From Comamonadaceae bacterium (lineage in GTDB: Bacteria > Pseudomonadota > Gammaproteobacteria > Burkholderiales > Burkholderiaceae_C): 33,860 bases of DNA. A program made the translations under genes and the position numbers. The stretch's first letter is position 1, and every line of letters starts with the position of its first letter. Where the stretch lies: NCBI GenBank assembly GCA_012274225.1, contig JAAOZX010000175.1:1-33860 (forward strand). The letters are read 5' to 3'. Below the pieces are notes generated by a model, which was not told where the DNA came from, made no database searches, and was given only the letters and a program-made list of their open reading frames with translations. Below are positions 17,033 through 26,524 of the stretch, piece after piece.

Positions 17033-17689
17033 ATGAACGGGATCGCTGCGACAGGGATGGGCCCCTCAGGCGTTGGCGCCAGGCGTCAGCTGCGTGTCGC
17101 CGTACCGTTGCTGCTGAGCCTTATTGCGTCTAGCGTCTTCGCCTGGGAAGCGGCCCCCTCGGCGCCTCTGCGCGCATCGACCCTCACCACTGCAGATCAG
17201 CGGACGGTTCCAGCACAGCTCGAAGTTTCCGCCGCCGCCGTGCCACGCTTCGAGAACGTCGATGGGTCCACGCGAGCTTCGCGGATCGACCTCACCTGGT
17301 TGCCGCCGCGGCAACCGGGACTGGGCCTGGCCATGGGGATGACGTTGGGTATGACGAACCGGACCGCGCCGGGATTCTTTACGGGTGCGCCGTTCCTGGG
17401 CACATCGTCCAGTGTCGACCTCGGGTTCCATTGGCGCTACACCCTGGACAGCAAGTACCGCATCGACTTGACGGCTTGGCATCGCATGGCGCCGACCGAT
17501 GCGATCGACCTGGTGCAAAGCCGCGAGCCCGCGTACGGCGCCCGGGTCGAGATGAGGTTGTGGTCGCTGCCCAAGCGCGGACTGATCGCCGACCGCGGCT
17601 TCCTCGGGGTGCAGCTGGACGGCGGCGCGCGCATCACGGTGCGGCGCAGCGGCGGCAAGCCGATGCTGTATTACCGCGCCAACTTCTGA
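17033..17689 (+). CDS. Exported protein of unknown function, beta-rich
   Basis: 218 residues, family not recognised. An N-terminal signal peptide is visible (basic RRQLR, then VAVPLLLSLIASSVFA, cleavage near FA-WEA). The mature part alternates short hydrophobic and polar strands (SRIDLTWLPPR, LGLAMGMTLGM, SVDLGFHWRYTLD, YRIDLTAWHRM, ARVEMRLWSL) and ends [18 protein letters not shown]. That suggests a small beta-barrel or outer-membrane/periplasmic beta-sandwich. The start at 17033 is supported by GGAGG just upstream and by TATACT at about 17003 as a possible -10. Its stop overlaps the 3' end of the convergent flavoprotein gene by 19 bases. Confidence 0.75.
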   Translation: MNGIAATGMGPSGVGARRQLRVAVPLLLSLIASSVFAWEAAPSAPLRASTLTTADQRTVPAQLEVSAAAVPRFENVDGSTRASRIDLTWLPPRQPGLGLAMGMTLGMTNRTAPGFFTGAPFLGTSSSVDLGFHWRYTLDSKYRIDLTAWHRMAPTDAIDLVQSREPAYGARVEMRLWSLPKRGLIADRGFLGVQLDGGARITVRRSGGKPMLYYRANF

Positions 17690-18942
17690 GACTCCTTCAG
17701 GAAGCGCAGCACGCCGAGTCCGGCGGCACGGCCGCTGGCGAAGCAGGCGGCGAGCAGGTAGCCGCCGGTCGGCGCTTCCCAATCCAGCATTTCCCCGGCG
17801 CAAAATATCGCTGGCGCGGCGCGCAGCATGAGGTTGCCATCCAGCGCTTCCAGCCGCACACCGCCCGCGGTGCTGATGGCCTCCTCGATCGGCCTCGCGG
17901 CGGCGAGCGTCACCGGCAACGCCTTGATGGCCGCCGCCAGCCGAACCGGATCGTGCATCGCTTCGGCCGGCAGCAATTCGTGCAGCAGCGCGAGCTTGAT
18001 TCCGTCCAGATGCAAGCGACTTTTCAGGTGGCTCGCCAGCGAACGCGACCCGCGCGGATGCGCCGCCTCTGCGCGCACCTGCTCGAGGAGGCGATCGGGC
18101 AGCAGGTCCAGTTCGAACGTGGCGCTGCCCCGCAAGCCGATCTCGTCACGCAACAGCGCCGACGCCGCATAGATGAGGCTGCCTTCGACGCCGGTCGCGG
18201 TGGCGACGAATTCGCCCTTGCGGCTGAATTCCTGGAACCGGATGGCCACCGACTTGAATGGCTGCCCCGCGAACCGCGTGACGAAGTACTGGCTCCATCC
18301 ATTCCGCACGTCGAACCCGCAATTGGCCGGCAGCAGTTCGGCCACGTCCACGCCGCGCTCGCGCAACAGTGGCACCCAGGCACCGTCCGATCCGAGCCGC
18401 GGCCAGCTCGCGCCGCCCAGCGCCAGCACCGCGGCGCTCGGCCGCACCGTTCGTTCGCCCAGCGGACTTTCGAAGCGCAAGGCGCCGTCGCGGCCCCAGC
18501 CGATGAAGCGATGGCGCATGTGGAACTGCACCCCGTCGCCACGCAGCCGGTGCAGCCAGGCCCGCAACAACGGCGCGGCTTTCATGTCCACCGGAAACAC
18601 CCGGCCTGAACTGCCGACGAAAGTGTCCGTGCCCAGACCGCGAGCCCACTCCCGCAGCGCTGACGCATCGAAGTCCCTCAGCCACGGCTCGACTTGCGCG
18701 CGGCGTCCTGCGTACCGGGAAACGAACGCGGCGAAGGCCTCCGAATGCGTGAGGTTCAGCCCGCCCTTGCCGGCCAGCAGGAGTTTCCGCCCCGCCGAAG
18801 GCATGGCGTCGAACACCTCGACCGCTTGCCCATGCCGGGACAGCACTTCGGCGGCCATCAGGCCGGCCGGCCCGGCGCCCACCACGGCGATCGGAAAAGC
18901 GCTTGTGTCAGAGTCTTTCGCTATCGCATCCATAGCGGGCAT
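17671..18942 (-). CDS. FAD-dependent oxidoreductase, BaiN/HI0933 (TIGR03862) type
   Basis: 423-residue flavoprotein of the HI0933/BaiN family. The N-terminal dinucleotide loop [19 protein letters not shown] binds FAD, followed by [18 protein letters not shown], the glycine-rich signature of this family. [14 protein letters not shown] and the C-terminal [15 protein letters not shown]...GLFCAGE-like region (here [19 protein letters not shown]) complete the FAD site. The physiological substrate is unknown. The start is uncertain: ATG at 18942 or 18933; longer readings run into the trxA promoter region. It is divergent from trxA and overlaps the 17033-17689 gene end-to-end by 19 bases. Confidence 0.9.
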   Translation of the reverse strand: MPAMDAIAKDSDTSAFPIAVVGAGPAGLMAAEVLSRHGQAVEVFDAMPSAGRKLLLAGKGGLNLTHSEAFAAFVSRYAGRRAQVEPWLRDFDASALREWARGLGTDTFVGSSGRVFPVDMKAAPLLRAWLHRLRGDGVQFHMRHRFIGWGRDGALRFESPLGERTVRPSAAVLALGGASWPRLGSDGAWVPLLRERGVDVAELLPANCGFDVRNGWSQYFVTRFAGQPFKSVAIRFQEFSRKGEFVATATGVEGSLIYAASALLRDEIGLRGSATFELDLLPDRLLEQVRAEAAHPRGSRSLASHLKSRLHLDGIKLALLHELLPAEAMHDPVRLAAAIKALPVTLAAARPIEEAISTAGGVRLEALDGNLMLRAAPAIFCAGEMLDWEAPTGGYLLAACFASGRAAGLGVLRFLKESQKLAR

Positions 18943-19021
18943 ACCCGATGCGCTGACTTGGTTTCTGTCACAATTCCTCCACTGTACCGGTATCGCCCAC
19001 AGCCCCAAGGAGGAAAGAACC

Positions 19022-19354
19022 ATGGCCAGCGACCTGATCAAACACGTCTCCGACGCAACCTTCGAAGCCGACGTCCTGAAAGCCGGCAAGCCGGTCCTGG
19101 TGGACTACTGGGCCGAGTGGTGCGGGCCCTGCAAGATGATCGCCCCGATTCTGGATGAGGTGTCCGCCTCCTACCAGGACAAGCTGCAGATCGCCAAGAT
19201 GAATGTCGACGAGAACCGCGACATTCCAGCCAAGTACGGCATTCGCGGCATCCCCACGCTGATGCTTTGCAAGGACGGGCAGCTCGCCGCCACCGAGGTC
19301 GGCGCCATGAGCAAGGCCCAGCTCACCGCCTTCATCGATCAGCAGCTGGCGTAA
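19022..19354 (+). CDS. trxA: Thioredoxin 1
   Basis: 110-residue thioredoxin, the general cytoplasmic disulfide reductant. The active site WCGPCK is at Cys34 and Cys37, the buried Asp is in VLVDYW, and the cis-Pro loop GIRGIPTLM is intact. A strong AAGGAGGAAAG ribosome-binding site precedes the ATG. It is followed by rho after a 196-base leader, a trxA-rho order shared with many proteobacteria. Confidence 0.98.
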   Translation: MASDLIKHVSDATFEADVLKAGKPVLVDYWAEWCGPCKMIAPILDEVSASYQDKLQIAKMNVDENRDIPAKYGIRGIPTLMLCKDGQLAATEVGAMSKAQLTAFIDQQLA

Positions 19355-19550
19355 CCGGACGCGAAAGGGGCGCCGCCGGCCCCCGTTCCCCCTCTTTTCT
19401 CTGTCATAATCCCCCTTGTTCGCTGATCCGCCGGTGAGGGCGGGACAGTTCGAGTTCACGGTTTGCGAGGCACCTCTTGCCTTGCAGCAAACCTCCCCCA
19501 GACCACCAACAAGAACTCCGCAAGGGGTGCACTTCCGCAGGGTTTCAACC
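19355..19550 (+). promoter_or_regulatory. trxA-rho intergenic region / rho leader
   Basis: 196 bases without a gene. A weak hairpin GGGGC-loop-GCCCC follows trxA and is trailed by CCCCTCTTTTCTCT, which could be a poor terminator. CATAAT at 19404-19409 may be a -10 for rho; no good -35 is seen. The remaining ~140 bases are a C-rich, G-poor leader with stretches such as CAAACCTCCCCCAGACCACC. Rho binds C-rich RNA and represses its own leader in E. coli, so the composition fits autoregulation; this is inference. Confidence 0.4.
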
Positions 19551-20816
19551 ATGCACTTAAACGAACTCAAGGCACTGCATGTGTCTGAAGTCCTCAAACA
19601 GGCCGAAGAGCTTGAGATCGAAAACACCGGCCGCATGCGCAAGCAGGAGCTGATGTTCGCCATCATCAAGAAGCGCGCACGCGCCGGCGAGCAGGTCTTC
19701 GCCGACGGCGTACTGGAAATCCTGCCAGACGGCTTCGGCTTCCTGCGCAGCCCCGACACCAGCTACACCGCCAGCACCGACGACATCTACATCTCGCCCA
19801 GCCAGGTGCGGCGTTTCAACCTGCACACCGGCGACATGGTCGAAGGGGAAGTCAGGACACCGAAGGACGGTGAGCGCTACTTCGCGCTTACCAAGCTGGA
19901 CAAGGTCAATGACGGGCCGCCCGAGCAGAACAAGCACAAGGTGATGTTCGAGAACCTGACGCCGCTGTTCCCCAAGGAGCAGATGAAACTCGAGCGTGAC
20001 GGCTTCAAGGGTGAGGAGAACGTCACCGGCCGCATCATCGACATCATCGCGCCGATCGGCAAGGGCCAGCGCGCCCTGCTGGTGGCGCCGCCCAAGAGCG
20101 GCAAGACCGTGATGATGCAGCACATGGCGCATGCCATCGCCGCCAACTACCCTGAGATCCACATGATGGTTCTGCTGGTGGACGAGCGGCCCGAGGAAGT
20201 GACCGAAATGCAGCGCTCGGTCAAGGGCGAGGTGATCGCCTCCACCTTTGACGAACCGGCGGCACGCCACGTGCACGTGGCCGAAATGGTGATCGAGCGC
20301 GCCAAGCGCCTGGTCGAACTGAAGAAGGACGTGGTGATCCTGCTGGACTCGATCACTCGCCTGGCCCGCGCCTACAACAATGTGGTGCCCTCGTCAGGCA
20401 AAGTGCTGACCGGCGGCGTGGACGCCAATGCCCTGCAGCGGCCAAAGCGCTTCCTGGGCGCCGCCCGGAACGTGGAAGAAGGCGGCTCGCTCACCATCAT
20501 CGCGACTGCCCTGATCGACACCGGCAGCCGGATGGACGAAGTGATCTTCGAGGAGTTCAAGGGCACCGGAAACAGCGAAATCCACCTGGACCGCCGCCTG
20601 TACGAAAAGCGGGTGTTTCCGTCGATCCAGCTGAACCGCAGCGGTACCCGGCGCGAGGAGCTGCTGCTGGCCCCCGAAATTCTGCAGAAGACCCGGATCC
20701 TGCGCCAGTTCATGTACAACATGGACGAGATCGAAGCGATGGAGATGGTCTTGAAGAGCATGAAGGCAACCAAGACCAACGTCGAGTTCTTCGACATGAT
20801 GCGGCGTGGCGGCTAG
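19551..20816 (+). CDS. rho: Transcription termination factor Rho
   Basis: Hexameric RNA-dependent ATPase/helicase that ends transcription. Its 421 residues match E. coli Rho (419). The N-terminal helix bundle starts [20 protein letters not shown], followed by the cold-shock-like RNA-binding fold with [10 protein letters not shown] (from about residue 59), Walker A APPKSGKT (about 179-186), Walker [17 protein letters not shown], the Q-loop region [15 protein letters not shown], and the conserved C-terminal [20 protein letters not shown]. There is no large insertion between the domains, unlike actinobacterial Rho. The ATG at 19551 gives the normal N-terminus. Confidence 0.98.
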   Translation: MHLNELKALHVSEVLKQAEELEIENTGRMRKQELMFAIIKKRARAGEQVFADGVLEILPDGFGFLRSPDTSYTASTDDIYISPSQVRRFNLHTGDMVEGEVRTPKDGERYFALTKLDKVNDGPPEQNKHKVMFENLTPLFPKEQMKLERDGFKGEENVTGRIIDIIAPIGKGQRALLVAPPKSGKTVMMQHMAHAIAANYPEIHMMVLLVDERPEEVTEMQRSVKGEVIASTFDEPAARHVHVAEMVIERAKRLVELKKDVVILLDSITRLARAYNNVVPSSGKVLTGGVDANALQRPKRFLGAARNVEEGGSLTIIATALIDTGSRMDEVIFEEFKGTGNSEIHLDRRLYEKRVFPSIQLNRSGTRREELLLAPEILQKTRILRQFMYNMDEIEAMEMVLKSMKATKTNVEFFDMMRRGG

Positions 20817-20866
20817 CCGCTGCGCTATCGCCTCTGCCGCGGATGCGGGCGCGGCACCAAATCCCC

Positions 20867-20872
20867 TATAAT
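20867..20872 (+). promoter_or_regulatory. -10 element upstream of rpmE2
   Basis: A consensus TATAAT lies 71 bases before the rpmE2 start. No good -35 is seen at 16-18 bases upstream. With the rho stop at 20816, it indicates an independent promoter for the ribosomal protein gene. Confidence 0.5.
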
Positions 20873-20942
20873 TGAGAGCTTTTCTGCGATAAGTACGCCA
20901 GACGGTTTGGCGCGGCTGCCGCAACGACCTTAAGGAAAAACC

Positions 20943-21200
20943 ATGAAGCAAGGCATTCACCCCGCTTACCGCGACGTCCTGTTCGTCGACCTGTCCAACG
21001 GATTCAAGTTTGTGACGCGCTCCTGCGCTCAGACCAAGGAAATGGGCAAGACCGACGACGGCCGGGAGCTGCCGCTGTTCAAGCTCGACACTTCGAGCGA
21101 ATCGCACCCCTTCTATACCGGCACCCAGAAGTCCGTCAACGACATGGGCGGCCGCGTCGACAAGTTCTTCAAGAAGTTCGGCAAGACGCCCGCCAAATAA
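20943..21200 (+). CDS. rpmE2: Ribosomal protein bL31, type B (zinc-free)
   Basis: 85-residue large-subunit protein. [20 protein letters not shown] and [22 protein letters not shown] are typical of the type B (YkgM-like) form. Only one Cys (SCAQT) is present, so the CxxC zinc motif of type A is absent. AAGGAAAAACC before the ATG is the ribosome-binding site. Type B forms often replace the zinc form when zinc is low; in many betaproteobacteria this form is the main one, and no second copy is visible here. Confidence 0.96.
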   Translation: MKQGIHPAYRDVLFVDLSNGFKFVTRSCAQTKEMGKTDDGRELPLFKLDTSSESHPFYTGTQKSVNDMGGRVDKFFKKFGKTPAK

Positions 21201-21241
21201 GCGCTCCCTGGAGCGCGTCCGCCGCAGTGCGGGTTCCCGCA
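21201..21241 (+). terminator. Two hairpins directly after rpmE2
   Basis: GCGCTCC-CT-GGAGCGC (21201-21216) starts at the base after the stop codon, and TGCGGG-TT-CCCGCA (21228-21241) follows. Both are perfect inverted repeats with very small loops. Neither is followed by a T-run, so they may protect the 3' end or help Rho-dependent ending rather than act as an intrinsic terminator. Confidence 0.35.
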
Positions 21242-21360
21242 GAGACTCATTGATCGGGTTAGACCATGCGGCGGTGCAACTCCATCGCGTGAATGATGCT
21301 GGCGGGCAGTGGCCGCTTGGGTGACCAGCCCTGCCCCGTCTTTATGACAAACTCGCCGGC

Positions 21361-23052
21361 TTGAACCAGCCCACGCCCGCCATCATTGCCCAGGACGCAG
21401 TTCGCCGGTTGCCACGCGCGGCGCTGCTGCTGTTCTGCCTGGCCTATGTGGTGCCCGGCTTCGTCGGCCGCCAACCCTGGAAGAACGCCGACATCGCCGC
21501 CTTCGGCTATATGTACGAGCTGGCCCAGGGTGCCGCCTCCTGGTTGCATCCCACCCTGGCCGGCCAGCCGCCCGAGTTCGATGCGCTCTTGCCCTATTGG
21601 CTGGGCGCCTGGGCTATTCGGCTCGCTCCGGCGTGGATCGCCCCGGATTTCGCGGTGCGCATCCCGTTTGCGCTGCTGCTGGCGCTCACGCTGGTCGCCA
21701 CCTGGTACGGCGTCTACCTGCTGGCCCGCAGTCCGCGCGCCCAGCCCGTGCCGTTCGCCTTCGGCGGCGAGGCCAATCCCAAGGACTATGCACGCGCCAT
21801 GGCCGATGGCGGGCTGCTGGCGCTAATCGCCTGCCTCGGGCTGGCGCAGTTGTCGCACGAGACCACACCGGCGCTGGCCCAGGTGGCTTTCACATCGCTC
21901 AGCTTCTTCGCGATGGCGGCGCTGCCCACTCGACCGCTGCTGGCTGCGCTGACCATGTTCATCGGCCTTGCCGGGCTGGCCCTCAGCGGTGCGGCCAGCA
22001 TGGCCATGCTGTTCGGCGGCGGCGCGCTGGCCATCTGCAGCTTCGATCGGGAAGGCCCCGGCGACGCGTCGCGTACCCCGCTGGCGGTGTCCGCCGGCAT
22101 CCTGGTTGCGGCCCTGCTTGCCACGGCGGCGCTGTCCTGGTGGCTGGACCTTTGGCGCTGGCGCATCAGCCCCGGCGGCCTGGCGAGCGACTGGGCGTCG
22201 CTGGGGCGACTGATGCTGTGGTTCACCTGGCCGGCCTGGCCGCTGGCGCTGTGGACCCTCTGGCGCTGGCGCCGGCAACTGGCCGGCCGCCACGTGGCCT
22301 TGCCGTTGTGGTTCGTGCTGGTGTCGACCGCGACCACCTGGGTCACACCGTCTTCCGACCGCTCGTTGCTGCTGGGTCTTCCGGCAATGGCCACGCTGGC
22401 GGCCTTTGCGTTGCCCACCTTGCGGCGCAGCGTGGCGGCATTGATCGACTGGTTCACGCTGCTGTTCTTCAGCGGCTGCGCCCTGGTCATCTGGGTCATC
22501 TGGTTGTCGCTGCAGACCGGCATTCCACCCAAACCGGCGGCCAACGTGGCCCGGCTGGCACCCGGGTTTGAACCGAGTTTTTCATTCGTCGCGTTCGCGG
22601 CCGCATTGGCCGCCACGGTCGCGTGGGCGTGGCTGGTGCGCTGGCGCACCGGTCGGAATCGCGCGGTCATCTGGAAGAGCCTGGTGCTGCCGGCAGCGGG
22701 CGCCGCCCTGTGCTGGCTGCTGCTGATGACGCTCTGGCTGCCCGTGCTCGATTACGCGCGCAGCTACACGTCCGTGGCCAAGGGCGTGCTCCGCGCGATG
22801 GACAAGCCCGGTTGCATCGAAGGCTGGGGCCTGACCCGCAGCCAGATCGCCGCGCTGCGCTTTCACGGCCAGCTCGATGTGCGCCCACCCAGCAGCCCGG
22901 GCACCTGTCCCTGGCGGCTCATGCCCACGGAGTTGTCGCCCCTGATGGAACTGGCGCTGGACCGGCGCGGCTGGCGCCTGGTCACCCGGGTCCAGCGACC
23001 GGTCGACGCCAACGACAACCTGCTGCTGTACCGCAAGGCCTCGGGCGAGTGA
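21361..23052 (+). CDS. Polytopic membrane protein, glycosyltransferase-39/ArnT-like
   Basis: 563 residues with about ten or more hydrophobic segments (for example ALLLFCLAYVVPGFVG, then PFALLLALTLVATWYGVYLLA and later LFFSGCALVIWVIWLSL). The N-terminal arrangement, a first membrane span followed by a short loop with PWKNADIAAFGYMYEL, resembles the first periplasmic loop of GT-C glycosyltransferases of the PMT/ArnT type, where an acidic residue is catalytic. The C-terminal soluble part (from about residue 480) has two Cys and may be periplasmic. The start is TTG at 21361 with no clear ribosome-binding site, and the N-terminus is not certain. The stop overlaps the GTG start of the MATE gene. 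Confidence 0.7.
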   Translation: MNQPTPAIIAQDAVRRLPRAALLLFCLAYVVPGFVGRQPWKNADIAAFGYMYELAQGAASWLHPTLAGQPPEFDALLPYWLGAWAIRLAPAWIAPDFAVRIPFALLLALTLVATWYGVYLLARSPRAQPVPFAFGGEANPKDYARAMADGGLLALIACLGLAQLSHETTPALAQVAFTSLSFFAMAALPTRPLLAALTMFIGLAGLALSGAASMAMLFGGGALAICSFDREGPGDASRTPLAVSAGILVAALLATAALSWWLDLWRWRISPGGLASDWASLGRLMLWFTWPAWPLALWTLWRWRRQLAGRHVALPLWFVLVSTATTWVTPSSDRSLLLGLPAMATLAAFALPTLRRSVAALIDWFTLLFFSGCALVIWVIWLSLQTGIPPKPAANVARLAPGFEPSFSFVAFAAALAATVAWAWLVRWRTGRNRAVIWKSLVLPAAGAALCWLLLMTLWLPVLDYARSYTSVAKGVLRAMDKPGCIEGWGLTRSQIAALRFHGQLDVRPPSSPGTCPWRLMPTELSPLMELALDRRGWRLVTRVQRPVDANDNLLLYRKASGE

Positions 23053-24446
23053 GCGAGTTGCGCATCATTGCCCGGCATGCGGGCACCGTGCTGGTCGGCC
23101 AGCTGGCTGTAATGGCTTTCGGCGTGACCGATACCGTGGTCGCCGGCCGGTATTCCGAGCAGGCTCTGGCGGCGCTTTCAGTCGGCTCGGCCGTTTACAT
23201 CACTGTCTTCGTCGCGCTGATGGGCATCCTGCAGGCCCTGCTGCCTACCTGGGCGGAATTGCATGGCAAGGCCCAGGCTGTGTCCAACCTGGCCCTGGAC
23301 GACCTTTCGAGCGAAGCATTGCGCCGCCACGAGGACCTGGGACGCTCGGTGCGACAGGCGCTGTATCTGGCGCTGCTGGCCATGCTGGCCGGCAGCTGGG
23401 CCCTGCTTTTTCCGGGGGCCCTGCTGCGCTGGACCGAGGTGCCCGCCGCGCTGCAGACCGAAGTCCGCGAATACCTGGGAGTGCTGGTGCTGGCCTTGCC
23501 GCCGGCCCTGCTATTTCGCATGTACAGCACCCTCAATCAGAGCCTGGGCAAGCCGCTGCTGGTGACCTGGTTGCAGGCGCTGTCACTGCTCGTCAAGGTG
23601 CCTTTGACCATCTGGTTCGCCTTTGGCGGACTGGGGCTGGAGGCCAGGGGCGCCGTCGGTTGCGCCTGGGCCACCGTGCTGGTGAACTACCTGTTACTCG
23701 GCTGCGCCCTGTGGTTGCTGCACACCCAGCCGCTGTACCGTCCCTACGCCATCGGGCGGCGCATGGAGCGGCCCGACTGGCATGCCATCGGCCAGTACGC
23801 GCGGCTGGGCGTTCCGGCCGGACTTGCGGTGATGGTCGAAGTCACCTCGTTCACGCTGATGGCACTGTTCATCGCGCGGCAGGGCGTGCTGGCCACGGCG
23901 GCGCATCAGGTCGCAGCCAACATGGCCGCCGTCCTGTACATGGTTCCGCTGTCGATCGCGATTGCCACCAGCGCCCGCGTCCGCTACTGGCTCGGCGCCG
24001 CCAACGCCGCGCGTGCGCGCCTGGCCATTCGCACCGGATTCAAGCTGGGGCTGGCGCTGGCGCTGGTGCTGGCCGCCAGCGTCGCCCTCGGTCGCTGGCA
24101 TATCGCCGGCACCTACTCGCGCAACCCCGACGTGGTCGGGGTCGCGGCCGGCCTGCTGGCCTGGCTGGCGGTCTACCACATCGGGGACGCAACCCAGGCG
24201 CTCTGCGTGTTCGTCTTGCGCTGCTACCGGGTGGCGGTCGCGCCCCTGGTCGCCTATTGCGTGCTGCTGTGGGGCGTGGGCCTGATCGGCGGCTACGTCC
24301 TGGCCTATCGCCAGGATGGGGCCTGGACGATCAGCAACAGCCCGGCGGCCTTCTGGGCTGCCGCCACCGTGGCGCTGGCCCTGCTCAGCCTCATCCTTCC
24401 AGTGATTCTGTGGCGGGCGGTGCGGGCATACCGGTCGCAGGGCTGA
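23049..24446 (+). CDS. MATE-family (multidrug/flippase-type) transporter
   Basis: 465-residue, roughly 12-span transporter of the MATE branch of the MOP superfamily, normally driving Na+ or H+-coupled export of organic cations. Family features are the N-terminal GQLAVMAFGVTDTVVAGRYSEQALAALSVGSAVY and its second-half repeat AVMVEVTSFTLMALFIARQGVLATAAHQVAANM. The start is GTG at 23049, which overlaps the upstream stop as GTGA, so it is translationally coupled to the membrane-protein gene before it. Its last 56 bases overlap the end of phoR on the other strand. Substrate unknown; coupling to a GT-C-like protein raises the possibility of an envelope-glycan role, which is inference. Confidence 0.92.
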   Translation: MSELRIIARHAGTVLVGQLAVMAFGVTDTVVAGRYSEQALAALSVGSAVYITVFVALMGILQALLPTWAELHGKAQAVSNLALDDLSSEALRRHEDLGRSVRQALYLALLAMLAGSWALLFPGALLRWTEVPAALQTEVREYLGVLVLALPPALLFRMYSTLNQSLGKPLLVTWLQALSLLVKVPLTIWFAFGGLGLEARGAVGCAWATVLVNYLLLGCALWLLHTQPLYRPYAIGRRMERPDWHAIGQYARLGVPAGLAVMVEVTSFTLMALFIARQGVLATAAHQVAANMAAVLYMVPLSIAIATSARVRYWLGAANAARARLAIRTGFKLGLALALVLAASVALGRWHIAGTYSRNPDVVGVAAGLLAWLAVYHIGDATQALCVFVLRCYRVAVAPLVAYCVLLWGVGLIGGYVLAYRQDGAWTISNSPAAFWAAATVALALLSLILPVILWRAVRAYRSQG

Positions 24447-25755
24447 CCACGGCGCGCAGCCGGCTCGCCGGAAACCGGATTGCGAAGGTCGAGCCCAGGC
24501 CGGGCGTACTGTCGATCGCAAGCTCAGCGCCATGGCGCTGTACGACGTGCTTGACGATGGCCAGACCCAGCCCGGTGCCACCGGTTTCGCGCGAGCGGCT
24601 GCGGTCGACGCGATAGAAGCGTTCGGTCAGCCGCGACAGATGTTCAGGTGCGATGCCCGGCCCGCTGTCGCGCACCGAAAGCTCACCGCGGCCATCGGCG
24701 AGTGCTCGCCATTGCACTTCGATCGTCCCGTGCGCCGGGGTGTAGCGCACCGCGTTGCTCACAAGGTTGGACAGCGCGCTGAGCAGTTCCCTGGATGAAC
24801 CCGCGATCTCCACCGCCGGCGCCGCGCCGAAACGCAGTTGCTGGGAAGACTTGTCCACGGCTTTGGCCAGGGCCTGGCCTTCCTGGGCACACTGCGTCAT
24901 CAGCTCCGCCACCGTCGTCCATTCAACGGCGCCCGGCAAGGGGCTGCCTTCCAGACGCGAGAGGGTCAGCAGGTCGCCCACAAGCGTCTGCATGCGGTGC
25001 GCCTGTTGGGCCATGAGCACCAGATAGCGCCTGCGCTCTTCCTCATCCAGCGGCAAGGTCTGCAAAGTCTCGACAAAGCCCGTGAGCACCGTCAGCGGCG
25101 TACGGATTTCGTGGGAAACATTGGCGACGAAGTCGCGGCGCATCGCCTCCGCCTGCTCCAGTACCGTGACGTCGCGCGACAGCAGCAGCTTGCGCCCTTC
25201 ACCATACGGATGCAGGTGAACCGCGAGCTTGACCGGCCTGGAGGCCAGGCTGCGCGGGCCCGGGATGACGATGTCGCGTCCGAAGTTGCCGCTGTAGAAG
25301 TAGGCCGCAAAGGCTGGATCGCGCAACAGATTGGTCACCTGCTGCATCAAGTCGCGTTGCGGATCGATGCCGAACTGGTCCGCTGCCGTCTGGTTGCACC
25401 ACTCGATACGGCCCTGTGCATCGAGCAACACGACGCCGTTGGGAGACGTCCGGATGGCCGACAGGAATTCCTCCAGGCGGCGCCGCGCGTCCGCGGTCTC
25501 CAGCTCACGCAGGCGCAGGGCGCGTTGGGCGCGGCTCGATGCCTCGCCCCAGAGGCCGCGGGCCGGGAGCACAGCGAAGTCGGCGCCCTGCCGAAGCCAG
25601 CGCAGCATCTGCGCGCCGCGCCAGCTGTCCAGTGCGAGCCACAGGACGCCACCCACTACCAGTCCCAGTGCCGCGGCTCTGTCCCCGGCAAGCCACCAGC
25701 CCAACAGGCCGGCGCCCAGCTGGCCAACGAGAAAGCTGACAAATCGCCAGGTCAT
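24391..25755 (-). CDS. phoR: Phosphate regulon sensor histidine kinase PhoR
   Basis: 454-residue membrane-anchored sensor kinase that phosphorylates PhoB under phosphate limitation. Two N-terminal membrane spans (about residues 5-25 and 27-43) with no periplasmic domain are followed by a PAS domain (from about residue 94, SAIRTSPNGVVLLD), the HisKA box with His215 in NVSHEIRTPLTVL, and HATPase_c with NLVSNAVRYTP, RDSGPGIA and GGTGLGLAIVKHV. I start it at MTWRF (25755), the E. coli-like N-terminus, 49 bases after the phoB stop; an in-frame ATG at 25872 lies inside phoB. Its 3' end overlaps the MATE gene by 56 bases. Confidence 0.95.
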   Translation of the reverse strand: MTWRFVSFLVGQLGAGLLGWWLAGDRAAALGLVVGGVLWLALDSWRGAQMLRWLRQGADFAVLPARGLWGEASSRAQRALRLRELETADARRRLEEFLSAIRTSPNGVVLLDAQGRIEWCNQTAADQFGIDPQRDLMQQVTNLLRDPAFAAYFYSGNFGRDIVIPGPRSLASRPVKLAVHLHPYGEGRKLLLSRDVTVLEQAEAMRRDFVANVSHEIRTPLTVLTGFVETLQTLPLDEEERRRYLVLMAQQAHRMQTLVGDLLTLSRLEGSPLPGAVEWTTVAELMTQCAQEGQALAKAVDKSSQQLRFGAAPAVEIAGSSRELLSALSNLVSNAVRYTPAHGTIEVQWRALADGRGELSVRDSGPGIAPEHLSRLTERFYRVDRSRSRETGGTGLGLAIVKHVVQRHGAELAIDSTPGLGSTFAIRFPASRLRAVVSPATGMPAPPATESLEG

Positions 25756-25804
25756 GAATGAGCGTGACAGGTGCCGCGGCGGCGCTGGAGCGCGAGCCGT
25801 GCGG

Positions 25805-26515
25805 CTACGAAGCGGCTCCGACGGCAAAGGCCGGGGCTGCCAGCCGGTAGCCCGCGCCGCGCACGGTTTCAATCATGGCGCCGGCGCCGCCCAGCGCTTC
25901 GCGCAGCCGCTTGACGTGAACATCCACCGTGCGCTCCTCGATGAACACATGGTCGCCCCAGACCTTGTCGAGCAGTTGCGAACGGCTGTGCACGCGCTCG
26001 GGGTGCCTCATGAGGTAGTGCAACAGCTTGAACTCGGTCGGCCCGATCTTGAGGGCTGCACCCCGCCAGGTTACGCGATGGGTCGCCGGATCCAGCGCCA
26101 GCTCGCCGACGGTCACGCTGTCGCTGGCCTGCTCCGGCGCGCGGCGGCGCAGCACCGCCCGGATCCGCGCCAACAGTTCCTGGGTGGAAAACGGCTTGGT
26201 GATGTAGTCGTCGGCGCCGGCGTCCAGGCCCGCCACCTTGTCGGGCTCGTCGCCGCGGGCCGTCAACATGAGAATGGGGACGCCCCTGGTTCGCGCATCC
26301 CCACGCCACTTGCGCGCCAGCGCAAGGCCGCTTTGGCCGGGCAGCATCCAGTCCAGCAAAATCACATCCGGCAGTACCGCATCCAGTTCGCGCTGGGCTG
26401 CGACACCATCCTCCGCCCACACGGGCTGGAAGCCGTTATGGCGCAGGTTGACCGACACCAGCTCGGCAATGGCAGGCTCGTCTTCGACGACCAGGACCCG
26501 GGGCAGGTTCTTCAT
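25805..26515 (-). CDS. phoB: Phosphate regulon response regulator PhoB
   Basis: 236-residue OmpR/PhoB-type regulator. The receiver domain has the acidic pair E11/D12, phospho-acceptor D55 in VILLDWMLPG, and Lys in ITKPFS. The winged-helix DNA-binding domain includes LTPTEF-like GPTEFKLLHYLMRHPERVHSRSQLLDKVWG and RTVDVHVKRLREAL. It would bind the Pho box at 31155-31173 ahead of pstS. It starts 9 bases after phoU in the pst-pho operon. Confidence 0.97.
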   Translation of the reverse strand: MKNLPRVLVVEDEPAIAELVSVNLRHNGFQPVWAEDGVAAQRELDAVLPDVILLDWMLPGQSGLALARKWRGDARTRGVPILMLTARGDEPDKVAGLDAGADDYITKPFSTQELLARIRAVLRRRAPEQASDSVTVGELALDPATHRVTWRGAALKIGPTEFKLLHYLMRHPERVHSRSQLLDKVWGDHVFIEERTVDVHVKRLREALGGAGAMIETVRGAGYRLAAPAFAVGAAS

Positions 26516-26524
26516 AGGGCCACT

